Of a stretch of 40,550 nucleotides of DNA, positions 7,710 to 15,985 are shown in pieces. The notes beneath the pieces were generated by a model. It saw nothing but the letters and a program-made list of their open reading frames with translations, made no database searches and was not told where the DNA came from. Origin of the DNA: BQOK01 sp048388525 (GTDB taxonomy: Bacteria > Bacillota > Clostridia > Oscillospirales > Ruminococcaceae); the NCBI RefSeq assembly GCF_048388525.1, contig NZ_DBGCTQ010000032.1:1-40550 (forward strand), in the 5' to 3' direction. Each line of letters begins with the position of its first letter. The first letter of the stretch is position 1. A program made the translations under genes and the position numbers.

Positions 7710-8828
7710 CTATATCAGGCTTTTTAAAACAATGGCAATCTGATCCTGTCCCCTGGCAATCTTCACCTTTGTGAGCAGGCCTTGCTGATTTTGGAACTGT
7801 TCAATCGCATTTTTTATATTTTGGGTTACTTTTTCAAATGTCTGTTGATCGGTTTTCGTTCCATGTATCTGTACACAGGGATATAAATAAAGAGCTGGTA
7901 TGTTTTGCCTTAAAAGAGCAGAAGCCACGATTGGGCAACTTGAGCTCACAGCCATCAATACTTTATCGGAAAAATCAAAATTCAGCTGAACAACTTCCCA
8001 GGGGACGTTTCCATCCGAACTTGTTTTTATTCCTACCTTTTCATACCGATCGGATTGATGGCGGGGATGTGGCTTTACCAGCAGATTTTCTTTTCCCACA
8101 ATCTCTGCAATTTTTTCCACCAACCTCTCTTCGTCGCATTCAAACCACCCTTCAAAATAAATATATTTCGCAGCATATTTATTTTCTGTAGGGATAAAAT
8201 CAAAAATAGAATTGATTAATTTCACCAGTTCCTTATCGCTCGAAAAAATCGGTGGAATTTGCACAAGCTGATACGGCATTTCTCTCTGTATTAACCCAGG
8301 AAAAAAGCAATAATACTTTTTAAGATATTTTGTCCAATCTTTTTTAATCCCCAGTTTTCTTAATTTGAAAATGCTTTCCTTTCGGCTGAAACGTCCATTG
8401 CTCACTTTTTCTGTTCCATATGAAAGAAATCCCTCTTCAAACAGATTGAGCGTCAGCCTGGAATTGCTTTTTACCAACACATCAAACAAACTGATAACTA
8501 AAAGATCCAAATTATAAAAAAACAATCCGTCATAATTAGGAGTTTCCTCTATCTGTTTTGGATAAAAACGGTTTTCGCTGCTGAATCCTAATTCAAAAAA
8601 ATCCTTTATCTTTTCTTTGGTCGTAGCTTCATATATCATTTTTCTATTGTATATCGAGAGCACCCGACCAAATACCGCAGCTTTTTTCAATCTTTGAGCA
8701 AGTTGCTCATTTCCCTGCGAATGATCTGTTATAATTATATCTACTTGGTCATCTTTTAAAAACGTTCTCCGTATTTGCACGGCAACAATCAGTTGATAAT
8801 TTGTATTAATTACCATTAAATACTTCAT
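7710..8828 (-). CDS. Sialyltransferase-like glycosyltransferase (GT52/GT38-type motifs)
   Basis: A 372-residue protein with the three short motifs shared by bacterial sialyl-/polysialyltransferases of GT38, GT52 and GT80: an acidic-acidic-Gly motif (EEG, 131-133, in NLFEEGFLSYG), the HP motif (KPHPR, 252-256) and the Ser motif (SSS, 295-297, in AVSSSCPIVAS). The N-terminus KYLMVINTNYQLIVAVQ also fits the start of this GT-B family. It should transfer a CMP-activated nonulosonate-type sugar onto the growing repeat unit. It is directly upstream of the CMP-sugar synthetase gene, 16 bp apart, and the ATG at 8828 has a GGAG box. No membrane segments are seen, so it is probably cytoplasmic or membrane-peripheral. 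Confidence 0.8.
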   Translation of the reverse strand: MKYLMVINTNYQLIVAVQIRRTFLKDDQVDIIITDHSQGNEQLAQRLKKAAVFGRVLSIYNRKMIYEATTKEKIKDFFELGFSSENRFYPKQIEETPNYDGLFFYNLDLLVISLFDVLVKSNSRLTLNLFEEGFLSYGTEKVSNGRFSRKESIFKLRKLGIKKDWTKYLKKYYCFFPGLIQREMPYQLVQIPPIFSSDKELVKLINSIFDFIPTENKYAAKYIYFEGWFECDEERLVEKIAEIVGKENLLVKPHPRHQSDRYEKVGIKTSSDGNVPWEVVQLNFDFSDKVLMAVSSSCPIVASALLRQNIPALYLYPCVQIHGTKTDQQTFEKVTQNIKNAIEQFQNQQGLLTKVKIARGQDQIAIVLKSLI

Positions 8829-8868
8829 GCAAGCAAATCTCCTGTGTTTTTTCTCGGCTCCTGAAAGC

Positions 8869-10293
8869 TTATAAAAAAGCCTCTTGTTTTCTTAAGGATA
8901 TTTCTCTTTTTTTCGATCGAGCTGCAAAATAAAATCCCAATATAAGATATACGCACACATCGGACCCCTGAAACTGGATCATTCCCAAAAGCATATAGGT
9001 TCCCACGAATGCTGCATACGGGCATTGAACAATTTTATCCTTAAGGTTATGTATCAAAAACTTCAGCATCATATAAAGGTATATGCCCGCTCCCACTATC
9101 CCGCTATCCAACAAAAATTGAAAAATCAGGTTGTGTACATTGCTCTCCCTAAAACTAGTTTCCGGTGAAACCTTTTGGAGTGCAGCAATTGCATTTCCCG
9201 CGCCATACCCCCAAGGCCGTTCAAAAAATGCTTCAGGAACCAATTTCCACATCTTTATTCGTCCATTGGAACCTGGATCCTTGCCGATTGTCTCTAGTCT
9301 GGGATCCAGGTGGTATTCTATAATATTTCCATTTTCATCTTTTCTGTAAAAAGTGGCGGTTCGGATCAGAGGGCTTCCTTTAAGAAGCTGCATGTTTTCT
9401 ACGTCGGGTTCCCTTGTATCGCTCACACTCAAAAGTGCTGTACTATTTATAAGCGGGAGCTTATAAAAAGAGAGATACCCCACCGTCAAAATTAAAATCA
9501 CACAGAAGGAAAAGCGTATTTTGGAAGATGCATGAATTATCATCCAGACTGTAACGATTGCGCAGGCAACCAGTCCTGCACGAGAAGCATAAATCAGGCT
9601 GACCAACCAGGAAAACGCCATATAAAAACTGCTGAGCTTTGGCCGGGTGACTACAAGCGCGCCAAAAATTGCAAACCAACTTGCCTCTATATTGCTTCCT
9701 CCATAAAAGAACCATGGCATATCAGTGGGATGAAAAATATCCTCTTGATAGTTGGGATAAGTAAGTAAATAGTTTCTATACAAAATAATCTTAAAAAGCA
9801 TTGCAACCATCAGAATAACCGCTGCCATCTGCCCAATACTCAATAGCTTTTTCAGGTCAAATCTTTCCGGCAGATTCATTAGTGCAATACAGATATATAA
9901 ATCTAAAATATAAGAGAGAGCTGTGGCGGACACTCCCATCTGGGGAATATTTATAATGGATGCCCCAATCAACACCGCAAAAAAAGCCAATAAACTTTTA
10001 GGAGGCAATTTATACTTTCGAATAGGAAAAAATACTGGCAACAACAGAATAGGTGTAACATGGAACCAATTTATTCGTGTTAATTCGTGGAGCCTGCCGA
10101 ATGGCAACGTTTGAAACATCGCAGATGCCAAAACGATAAAAATTGCTATATAATAATAGTTGCATTTTATTAATACAGACAATTGTAATTTTCTCAATGT
10201 GATGTGCCGCTCACTTTCCTCGTGTTTATAATGTATAAAATGTCTAGCCACAGCAACTTCACATCTCTTCAAGGACACTTTTGCAAAAAACAT
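8869..10293 (-). CDS. Wzy-like polysaccharide polymerase / O-antigen ligase family
   Basis: About 474 residues with ten or more hydrophobic helices. A large loop occupies roughly residues 285-375, and the stretch NVHNLIFQFLLDSGIVGAGIY follows it. This loop-then-His-then-amphipathic helix order is the pattern of Wzy polymerases and O-antigen ligases. It would polymerise repeat units on the outer face after Wzx export. The start is uncertain: the ATG at 10293 has no good ribosome binding site, and the first about 45 residues are polar, so an internal start is possible. It follows the family 2 glycosyltransferase by 11 bp in the same operon. Confidence 0.85.
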   Translation of the reverse strand: MFFAKVSLKRCEVAVARHFIHYKHEESERHITLRKLQLSVLIKCNYYYIAIFIVLASAMFQTLPFGRLHELTRINWFHVTPILLLPVFFPIRKYKLPPKSLLAFFAVLIGASIINIPQMGVSATALSYILDLYICIALMNLPERFDLKKLLSIGQMAAVILMVAMLFKIILYRNYLLTYPNYQEDIFHPTDMPWFFYGGSNIEASWFAIFGALVVTRPKLSSFYMAFSWLVSLIYASRAGLVACAIVTVWMIIHASSKIRFSFCVILILTVGYLSFYKLPLINSTALLSVSDTREPDVENMQLLKGSPLIRTATFYRKDENGNIIEYHLDPRLETIGKDPGSNGRIKMWKLVPEAFFERPWGYGAGNAIAALQKVSPETSFRESNVHNLIFQFLLDSGIVGAGIYLYMMLKFLIHNLKDKIVQCPYAAFVGTYMLLGMIQFQGSDVCVYLILGFYFAARSKKREISLRKQEAFL

Positions 10294-10304
10294 TAGAATC
10301 GTTT

Positions 10305-11309
10305 TTATCCAAGCTGTTTTCCGGTAAAACGAATCCCTATATTATAAGTAACGCGATACAGCTCTGGCGAAATTGACATCAGCAACGTGCGCAATCGCAC
10401 ATTTGTCAATGCACCCGAATTCTTTGCCGAACGAATTCCATTTTTTCTGAACCATCGTCGAATCCGCTTTTGCTGTTCCTTCAAACGGGATGTGGGCTTT
10501 TCTACGCGGTGAGCCATAAGATATACACTCATATATTCCCTGGCGATCAGACTATCAATATCTAATTTGATTTTTGGATACCATTGTTGTAGGCTTTGCG
10601 TGCATATGGTAATGGCCTCATAGTAATCATGACATTGCTTTTCTTCAACTTTTTTACGTGCAGTAATACTTCCTCCGTGCATTACATAATGATATAACAC
10701 GGCATCAACAAAGCCTACTTTTTTACTCTCATGCAACAGCAGATATGTGTGACGTAGATCTTCATGCAACTTGCCTGTTTCGAATGGATGCTTTAGATAT
10801 AAAGTTCTTCGTCCAAGCTTACCACAAGCAATTACTGAATTTTTTCTGCCCCGAGCCATTTCGGCGCAGGCCTGTTCAGAATCCCAGCTTTCTATCTCAG
10901 GTTTTCGCGGCTTCGGCAGACATTTCAGATTTTCTTTGGCCGGTCGCACCTTATCAAAACGCGCCACTGCAATATCTGCCCCTGTCTTACAGATGGTCAG
11001 ATATAATAATTCCAGATAATACGGTTCTATATAATCATCACTGTCAATATAAGTGACATACTCCCCTAAAGCTCGTTCTGTACCTGCATTCCTTGCCGCT
11101 GACAAACCTACGTTTTTCTGATGAATCACGTTTATACGGCTGTCCTTTTGAGCATAGCTGTCACATAGCTTTCCACAATTGTCTGGAGAACCATCGTCGA
11201 CCAGTAACAATTCAAAATTTTCAAAACTCTGCTTCAAGACGGAGTCGACACACTGCTCCAACCATTCCTCAGTTTTATATATGGGAACGATAACGCTGAT
11301 CTGAGGCAT
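10305..11309 (-). CDS. Family 2 glycosyltransferase
   Basis: About 334 residues with a GT-A, GT2 N-terminal domain: SVIVPIYKTEEWLEQCVDSVL, the nucleotide-binding VDDGS at 37-41, and the metal-binding YIDSDD at 87-92. The C-terminal third is basic and helical, with no clear membrane helix. I chose the ATG at 11309 (GGGAG box upstream) over an upstream in-frame start at 11375. The chosen start lies within the end of the preceding GT2 gene, an overlap of about 35 bp. The enzyme would add one sugar of the repeat unit; donor and acceptor cannot be predicted. Confidence 0.9.
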   Translation of the reverse strand: MPQISVIVPIYKTEEWLEQCVDSVLKQSFENFELLLVDDGSPDNCGKLCDSYAQKDSRINVIHQKNVGLSAARNAGTERALGEYVTYIDSDDYIEPYYLELLYLTICKTGADIAVARFDKVRPAKENLKCLPKPRKPEIESWDSEQACAEMARGRKNSVIACGKLGRRTLYLKHPFETGKLHEDLRHTYLLLHESKKVGFVDAVLYHYVMHGGSITARKKVEEKQCHDYYEAITICTQSLQQWYPKIKLDIDSLIAREYMSVYLMAHRVEKPTSRLKEQQKRIRRWFRKNGIRSAKNSGALTNVRLRTLLMSISPELYRVTYNIGIRFTGKQLG

Positions 11310-12132
11310 TTCTAAACTCCCGTTTAATACTAGCTGTGAAAAAAAAGTAATGATGCTTCCAAAACATATAGGCAAGGCCCTTGATATGTTCCCAATTCAT
11401 TCTGCTGAAAAATCTTTGCTTGGAGAGACGTTGCCATTCGTGAATAATTTGCGCTTGGGGACAAAATGCAACTTGATAGCCTGCTTTCCATACTCGAATG
11501 CAGTATTCTGCATCCTCCGGCGCATAAAAGATTTTCTCGTCCAGCAACCCCGCCTTTTTAATTGTTTCCGGACGTATCCACCAACAGGCCGACATCAAGT
11601 AGTCGACAGGGTAACTTTTTTCTTCGTGCTCTTCAGGCAGCCATTGCAGTCTCTCTCCCCATATTTGGCAACATTTGAGTGGTATTGCTTTAAAAAGCTT
11701 TTCTGTAAAGGTTGGAAACCGCCTTCCGGAAACTTGAATTTGTCCTTTTGAATTCATCATCCGCGGGCCAACAATTCCATATTGGGGGTTTCTCTCCAGT
11801 TCTTGCGCAAGAATTTTTACTGCTTTCTCATTAATTAGGGTGTCTGAATCCAAAATACAGATATAATCCACATCCGTATCTATGCTTTTTAACGCAGCAT
11901 TTCGTGAAATTGTAGTTCCTTTGTTCCGTTTATATGTGATTACCCGTAAAGTGCACTGTGTTGGACATTTTTTGGCTAACCGCTCTAAAATAGAAGGAGT
12001 ATCATCATCCGAACCATTGTCCACTACTAAAATTTGTGACTCATAATTTTTTAATGTATAAATGGATTCGATACAAGCTCTTATATACTTATCAGAATTC
12101 CAAGCTAAAATTATGAACGCTATCTTTTGCAT
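11275..12132 (-). CDS. Family 2 glycosyltransferase (rhamnosyltransferase-like)
   Basis: About 285 residues. It has the GT2 fold with AFIILAWNSDKYIRACIESI, VVDNGS at 36-41 and the DXD-like LDSDT at 94-98. The part DEKIFYAPEDAEYCIRVWKAGYQVAF carries the ED and acceptor-loop pattern of rhamnosyltransferase-like GT2 enzymes. The C-terminus ends in a short hydrophobic stretch (FWKHHYFFFTASIKREF). I chose the ATG at 12132 with an AAAGGA box; an in-frame extension to 12243 would run deep into the initiating transferase gene. It is the first gene of the AT-rich part of the operon, 24 bp after the sugar transferase. Confidence 0.9.
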   Translation of the reverse strand: MQKIAFIILAWNSDKYIRACIESIYTLKNYESQILVVDNGSDDDTPSILERLAKKCPTQCTLRVITYKRNKGTTISRNAALKSIDTDVDYICILDSDTLINEKAVKILAQELERNPQYGIVGPRMMNSKGQIQVSGRRFPTFTEKLFKAIPLKCCQIWGERLQWLPEEHEEKSYPVDYLMSACWWIRPETIKKAGLLDEKIFYAPEDAEYCIRVWKAGYQVAFCPQAQIIHEWQRLSKQRFFSRMNWEHIKGLAYMFWKHHYFFFTASIKREFRNASDQRYRSHI

Positions 12133-12155
12133 TTTACCGAATCCTTTTTCCTTCC

Positions 12156-13538
12156 TTACACTTCTGCATTCATCATTCCTCCGAACAAGGTGCGGAGCAA
12201 AATGGTTATATCCAATCTTAAGCTCCAATTCTCGATATACCAAATGTCATACTTCACCCGCTCCTCAATGCTGGTGTCTCCCCGCAGCCCGTGCACCTGC
12301 GCCCACCCTGTGATCCCGGGGCGCACCTGCTGGCGCACCAGATACAGAGGGATCTCTTCCTTAAAATGATTCACATGGAACGGTACCTCCGGCCGCGGGC
12401 CGACAAGGCTCATCTGCCCTGCCAACACATTAAAAAATTGCGGAAGCTCATCAATACTGAATTTTCGGATAAAGCTGCCGAATCTTGTTTTGCGCGGGTC
12501 GTTTTTGGTGCTCCAGCCGGTATCTTCTGTGCCTGTTACGCGCATGCTGCGGAACTTCCACATTTTAAAGGCCCGTTTGTCCCTGCCCACCCGGTCCTGC
12601 TTGAATAAGATGGGCCCCGGGCTGCTCAGCTTCACGCCAATCGCCGCAGCCAGCATCAGCGGGCTCGTCAGCACGATCAGCACCAGCGCCCCCACAATGT
12701 CCATTCCCCGCTTCACCACGGCCCAGCCTAGGTTGTCCAGCGGGGTGGCGCGTATGTTCACCAGCTTTGTTTTTCCCACCGCATCGATGGTGGGATGGCT
12801 GGGGAAATAGTCGTTGTAAAAGGGAATGATGCTGATACGCACCCCCTCTTTGTCCGCTGCGACCAGCACACTTGGCATGTGTTCGATCTCCTGGGGCTCC
12901 AGCGCCACGACCAGTTCGTCCGGGTCGCGTTCCTCCAGGATCTTTTCCAGATCCCCGTAGCCGCCCAGGTGAACCCCTAGCCCCCGCTCTTCTTCCCCGC
13001 TCACATAGCCGTCCAGCATAAAGCCCAAGTGGGGGCTTGCCTGAAGATCCTGCGCGTACTGGCGGGCAAAATGCCCGCTGCCCACCAAGATCACGTGCTT
13101 TTGGTTATATCCCAACTTGCGGTAATGCCGCAGCACCAGCCGAACGGCCGTTCTTTTGCCGATCACGAACAAGCTGGAAAACATCCAGAAAAGAAAGACC
13201 GCCAGCCGCGGAAAATCTACGATCCGGGTAAAATACAGCAGCGCCATCAGAGCCAGAACCCCCACCCCGTTGATCAGCAGGATGGTCACGATCTCATCGC
13301 CCGGCTCCTTGAAGCGGTACGAGCCATACATGCGGAAGCAAAGATACGCCACCACCAGCAAAACGCTGTAACAGGCCGCCACAGCCACATAGGCGCCGCT
13401 GTGCAAAGGCAGAATGCTTTCTTTGCCGTTCAGCACCTCGAACCGCACCGTCAGGGCGGCAAAATAGGCAGCAAACACCAGCACCGCATCCGAAAGGACG
13501 TTGAACAAATTGATCAGTTTTTGATTTTTGCGTATCAT
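12156..13538 (-). CDS. Undecaprenyl-phosphate sugar phosphotransferase (initiating transferase, WbaP/WcaJ-type)
   Basis: A 460-residue polyprenyl glycosylphosphotransferase. The N-terminal part has four membrane helices, then a Rossmann-like CoA-binding domain (VILVGSGHFARQYA at about 149-162). A fifth hydrophobic helix (VGALVLIVLTSPLMLAAAIG) leads into the catalytic domain with FKQDRVGRDKRAFKMWKFRSM, the DELPQFFNVL motif and RPGITGWAQV. It transfers a sugar-1-phosphate to undecaprenyl phosphate to start the repeat unit. The base composition is high-GC like the chromosome to its right, unlike the genes after it. It begins 40 bp after the helicase gene with an AAGGGA box at good spacing and no terminator between, so the two are probably cotranscribed. 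Confidence 0.95.
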   Translation of the reverse strand: MIRKNQKLINLFNVLSDAVLVFAAYFAALTVRFEVLNGKESILPLHSGAYVAVAACYSVLLVVAYLCFRMYGSYRFKEPGDEIVTILLINGVGVLALMALLYFTRIVDFPRLAVFLFWMFSSLFVIGKRTAVRLVLRHYRKLGYNQKHVILVGSGHFARQYAQDLQASPHLGFMLDGYVSGEEERGLGVHLGGYGDLEKILEERDPDELVVALEPQEIEHMPSVLVAADKEGVRISIIPFYNDYFPSHPTIDAVGKTKLVNIRATPLDNLGWAVVKRGMDIVGALVLIVLTSPLMLAAAIGVKLSSPGPILFKQDRVGRDKRAFKMWKFRSMRVTGTEDTGWSTKNDPRKTRFGSFIRKFSIDELPQFFNVLAGQMSLVGPRPEVPFHVNHFKEEIPLYLVRQQVRPGITGWAQVHGLRGDTSIEERVKYDIWYIENWSLRLDITILLRTLFGGMMNAEV

Positions 13539-13578
13539 TTTTGTCGCATCCCTTCATGGGTTTGAAGAACCCTTTTCC

Positions 13579-15693
13579 TTACCCCAGCCCGATCTCCGCC
13601 AGCCCCCGCACCCGGCCGGGCGTCAGCCTGCAGTTGCTCCTGTCCGGGTGTTCCAGGGCATACTGCTGGCGGCGCACCCATTTGCCCAGGGCCACGCCGT
13701 CCGGGGTGGTGTAGGCCACCGGCAGCTTTAAATTGCCGTGCTGTTCGTAATACCGGCGTGCCGCCTGGTACCCCCGGCTCCAACGGCGCTCGGCGTTTGT
13801 CTCCCACCGCATGCCGATGGCGTCCAGCCGGGCGATCTGTTCCTGGGTGAGGCCCGCGCCGGGCATGGTGCCCGCCCGCAGCGCCCGCTGCTTGAAGATC
13901 CATTTCCCCAGCGCAAGGCCCCCGGGCGTGCAGTAATCCAGCGGCATTTCCAAATCGCCGTGTTCGGCATAATACTCCGCCGCCGCCAGATAGTTCTGCT
14001 CCCACCGCAGGCTGAAAGGCCTCCAGATCATTCCGATGGCGTCCAGCCGGGCGATCCGCTCTTGTGTCAGCACACTGGCCGCCGTGTTGCCTGCCCGCCG
14101 CTGCCGGCAGTTGATGATCCATTTGCCCAGGGCAAAGCCGTCTGCGGCCACATACCGGGCCGGCACGTCCAGATTCCCAAATTCCTCAAAATAGGCGCAC
14201 GCGTGGGCGTAGCCCCGCTCCCAGCCAAGCTCCAGCCGGTTCTCCCACTGCATGCCGATGGCGTCCAGCCGGGCGACCTGCGCTTGGGTCAGCACACCCG
14301 GCACCCGCCCGCTGCGCACCGCCCGCTGGGTGCCCAGCCAGCTGCCCAGCGAGAGCCCCTCCCCGGTCTTATAGCGCTTGGGCGCCAGCAAATCGCCGTG
14401 CTGCCGCCGGTATTCCACGGCCGCCGCATAATAGATTTCCCAACTGGAAGCAAGGCTCTCGCCCAGCTTCTGGAACAGTGCCCGGCACTCCTGCACCTCG
14501 TCGATGACCCGGAAGCGCTCGGTCACCACCTCGCCGCCCAGCCCCTGGCCGTACAGCAGCTGCACCGCCGTGCGCATCTCCTCCTGCATGGCGCTGATGC
14601 TGTACAGGTTCTCAAAGTTGTTCACCACGTCGAACACCACGGGCTGCCGCCCGCCGGCTGCCAGCGCGCGCCCCAGCTGCTGCTTGTACACAATGGGCGA
14701 AACGGTGGGCCGGAACATCACCACGCCGTCGATCCCTTCCACATGGATGCCCTCGTTCAGCATGTCGATGCACAGCAGCAGCTTCAAATGATCGCTGTCG
14801 TCCTGCTTAAAGTTCTGAAAATCCGTGCTGGCGTCCGGGTCGTCGGAATATACCCGGTACAGGTGCGGCGCCTCGTCCACGCCCGCAAACCACCCGGGGG
14901 CCGCCTGCGCCATCTCTTCCAAATGCTCGCGGCTGGCGCAAAAGCAGATGTATTTGCCGTTCCGGCGGGGGATATGCCTGCGGAACACCTCGCCCAGGCC
15001 GTCCGCCTTGTCCAGCGCGCGCCGCAGCGCTTCCAGATACTTTTCGTTCTGCCGCTCCAGCCCCGCGCCCCGGGCGCCGCGCACCCGCTCCTCCAGGCGC
15101 GCCAATTCTTTTTGGCAGGCATACACCGAAGTCACATACACCGGCGCGGGCAGAATGCCCCGCACCACCGCCTCGCCCAGGCTCATATAACTGGCGATCT
15201 GCCCGCCGAACAACTCCTCGGCCATGTCCCGCTGGTTATCCAGATAGCGCACGTTGGTGGCCGAAAGCCCCAAGAGCGGTGTGCGCGGATACTGCCCCAG
15301 CAGGCGCTGCACTCCTTCGCCCCACTTCTCTGCGCCGCACCGGTGAAACTCGTCCAGCACGATCCACTTGGGAGCCAGTGCATCCAGCTCCTCCTCTACC
15401 AGTGTCATGAGCTTTGCATAGGTAAGGAATTGAATGTTTTCAGGCTGCCAGCCGCTGGCGCGCTGCAAATTTTCCAGCTGGGTGCGCACGATATACTCGC
15501 TGGGGGTAAGCCACAACACCCGGTCGGTCGGGTGCTGCTCGGCCAGGCAGAAGCCAATAAAGGATTTGCCGGTCCCGGTGGGATGCACGATGGCCGCCTT
15601 TCCGCTCTGCCGCAGGCTGTCCATCGCCGCCCCATATGCTTTTTGGTTGTGTGGATACAGCTCCAGCGCCACCGCTTCCACCTCCTTCGCCAT
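13579..15693 (-). CDS. DEAD/DEAH-type helicase with four helicase-associated (HA) repeats
   Basis: About 704 residues. Superfamily 2 motifs: Walker A HPTGTGKS (37-44), motif II DEFH (114-117), motif III GLSATN (142-147), and a motif VI-like QQLGRAL in the second RecA lobe. The C-terminal 280 residues hold four tandem helicase-associated repeats of about 70 residues, each with a W-E/S-..Y-A-A..YY-..HG-L..P pattern, LGKW or LGSW, and RLDAIG-.W. The closest families are ResIII/UvrB-like helicases; the HA repeats may bind nucleic acid. I chose the ATG at 15693: the open frame runs on to 15837, but that extension passes through the promoter and an inverted repeat. No strong ribosome binding site is visible. 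It is the first gene after the invertible segment, so its expression would be phase-dependent. Confidence 0.85.
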   Translation of the reverse strand: MAKEVEAVALELYPHNQKAYGAAMDSLRQSGKAAIVHPTGTGKSFIGFCLAEQHPTDRVLWLTPSEYIVRTQLENLQRASGWQPENIQFLTYAKLMTLVEEELDALAPKWIVLDEFHRCGAEKWGEGVQRLLGQYPRTPLLGLSATNVRYLDNQRDMAEELFGGQIASYMSLGEAVVRGILPAPVYVTSVYACQKELARLEERVRGARGAGLERQNEKYLEALRRALDKADGLGEVFRRHIPRRNGKYICFCASREHLEEMAQAAPGWFAGVDEAPHLYRVYSDDPDASTDFQNFKQDDSDHLKLLLCIDMLNEGIHVEGIDGVVMFRPTVSPIVYKQQLGRALAAGGRQPVVFDVVNNFENLYSISAMQEEMRTAVQLLYGQGLGGEVVTERFRVIDEVQECRALFQKLGESLASSWEIYYAAAVEYRRQHGDLLAPKRYKTGEGLSLGSWLGTQRAVRSGRVPGVLTQAQVARLDAIGMQWENRLELGWERGYAHACAYFEEFGNLDVPARYVAADGFALGKWIINCRQRRAGNTAASVLTQERIARLDAIGMIWRPFSLRWEQNYLAAAEYYAEHGDLEMPLDYCTPGGLALGKWIFKQRALRAGTMPGAGLTQEQIARLDAIGMRWETNAERRWSRGYQAARRYYEQHGNLKLPVAYTTPDGVALGKWVRRQQYALEHPDRSNCRLTPGRVRGLAEIGLG

Positions 15694-15703
15694 GGCAATG
15701 CCA

Positions 15704-15727
15704 GCCACATAATTACTGTTATGTGGC
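15704..15727. repeat. Left inverted repeat of the invertible switch (recombinase core-type site)
   Basis: A 24-bp site with arm GCCACATAA, a 6-bp core reading TTACTG on the plus strand, and arm TTATGTGGC. The two arms are perfect reverse complements. The site, with flanking bases on its right (25 bp in all), recurs in inverted orientation at 15934-15957. An arm/asymmetric core/arm layout is what tyrosine recombinases use as crossover sites, the core orientation deciding inversion versus deletion. Confidence 0.85.
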
Positions 15728-15751
15728 TTTGAACAATCTATAAGTACATTT

Positions 15752-15762
15752 ATTATAGCATA
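15752..15762 (-). promoter_or_regulatory. Extended -10 promoter inside the invertible segment
   Basis: On the minus strand the sequence reads TATGCTATAAT: a perfect -10 hexamer (15752-15757) with the TGn extension. No good -35 is seen at 17-18 bp, which an extended -10 can tolerate. The start point would be near 15745, so the transcript would carry the left inverted repeat and reach the helicase ATG at 15693. The same 11-mer precedes queH at 36735-36745, so it is a form used in this genome. Confidence 0.7.
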
Positions 15763-15823
15763 AAACACGAAAAACTCCACCCTTTGTGTTTTAATTAGCA
15801 CGATTAAACAAGAAAACAGCACA

Positions 15824-15860
15824 CCAAACAAGCGCATATTCCCAATATGCGCTTGTTTGG
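15824..15860. terminator. Perfect 17-bp hairpin within the invertible segment
   Basis: Arms 15824-15840 and 15844-15860 are perfect reverse complements separated by a 3-nt loop. A T5 run follows a few bases downstream on the plus strand and T4 on the minus strand. It could act as a bidirectional terminator or as a cruciform-forming structure. It is GC-moderate, so termination strength is uncertain. Confidence 0.6.
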
Positions 15861-15889
15861 CGTATCACTTTTTCCATCAGAACATTTCA

Positions 15890-15922
15890 GCGCCCTTGCA
15901 GATACAGCAAGGGCGCTTTTTT
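15890..15922 (+). terminator. Rho-independent terminator facing right within the invertible segment
   Basis: Stem arms GCGCCCTTGC (15890-15899) and GCAAGGGCGC (15907-15916), followed by a T6 run on the plus strand. On the minus strand there is no T run, so leftward transcription is not stopped in the present orientation. After inversion the T run would face the polysaccharide operon. Confidence 0.85.
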
Positions 15923-15933
15923 GTGGTAGCAAA

Positions 15934-15957
15934 GCCACATAACAGTAATTATGTGAC
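15934..15957. repeat. Right inverted repeat of the invertible switch
   Basis: Arm GCCACATAA, 6-bp core CAGTAA, arm TTATGTGAC; one mismatch (A at 15956) to the reverse complement of the left site. The match continues three bases to the left (15931-15933). The core is the exact reverse complement of the left core, the orientation that gives inversion and not excision. It lies 29 bp from the end of the recombinase gene. Confidence 0.85.
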
Positions 15958-15985
15958 AGATTTCGACAATCTTCCCCGCCATTTT

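Larger units (their letters stand above)
15728..15933. other. Putative invertible promoter/terminator segment
   Basis: About 206 bp bounded by two inverted 24-bp sites and lying beside a tyrosine recombinase gene. It contains one good promoter (extended -10 on the minus strand at 15752-15762) and two hairpins. In the present orientation the promoter points left into the helicase and polysaccharide operon. If flipped, that promoter would point right, antisense to the recombinase, and the strong terminator now at 15890-15922 would face the operon. The structure is visible directly; the actual inversion is inferred. Confidence 0.75.

Noticed and set aside
13738..15732. 664-codon open frame on the plus strand over the helicase gene
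   Set aside because: It is antisense to a gene with full helicase motifs and encodes a His/Gly/Pro-rich product without domains; such frames arise from GC-rich third positions.
15694..15837. Longer N-terminus for the helicase starting at 15837
   Set aside because: It would run through the left inverted repeat and the promoter -10, and has no ribosome binding site; conserved helicase sequence begins after 15693.
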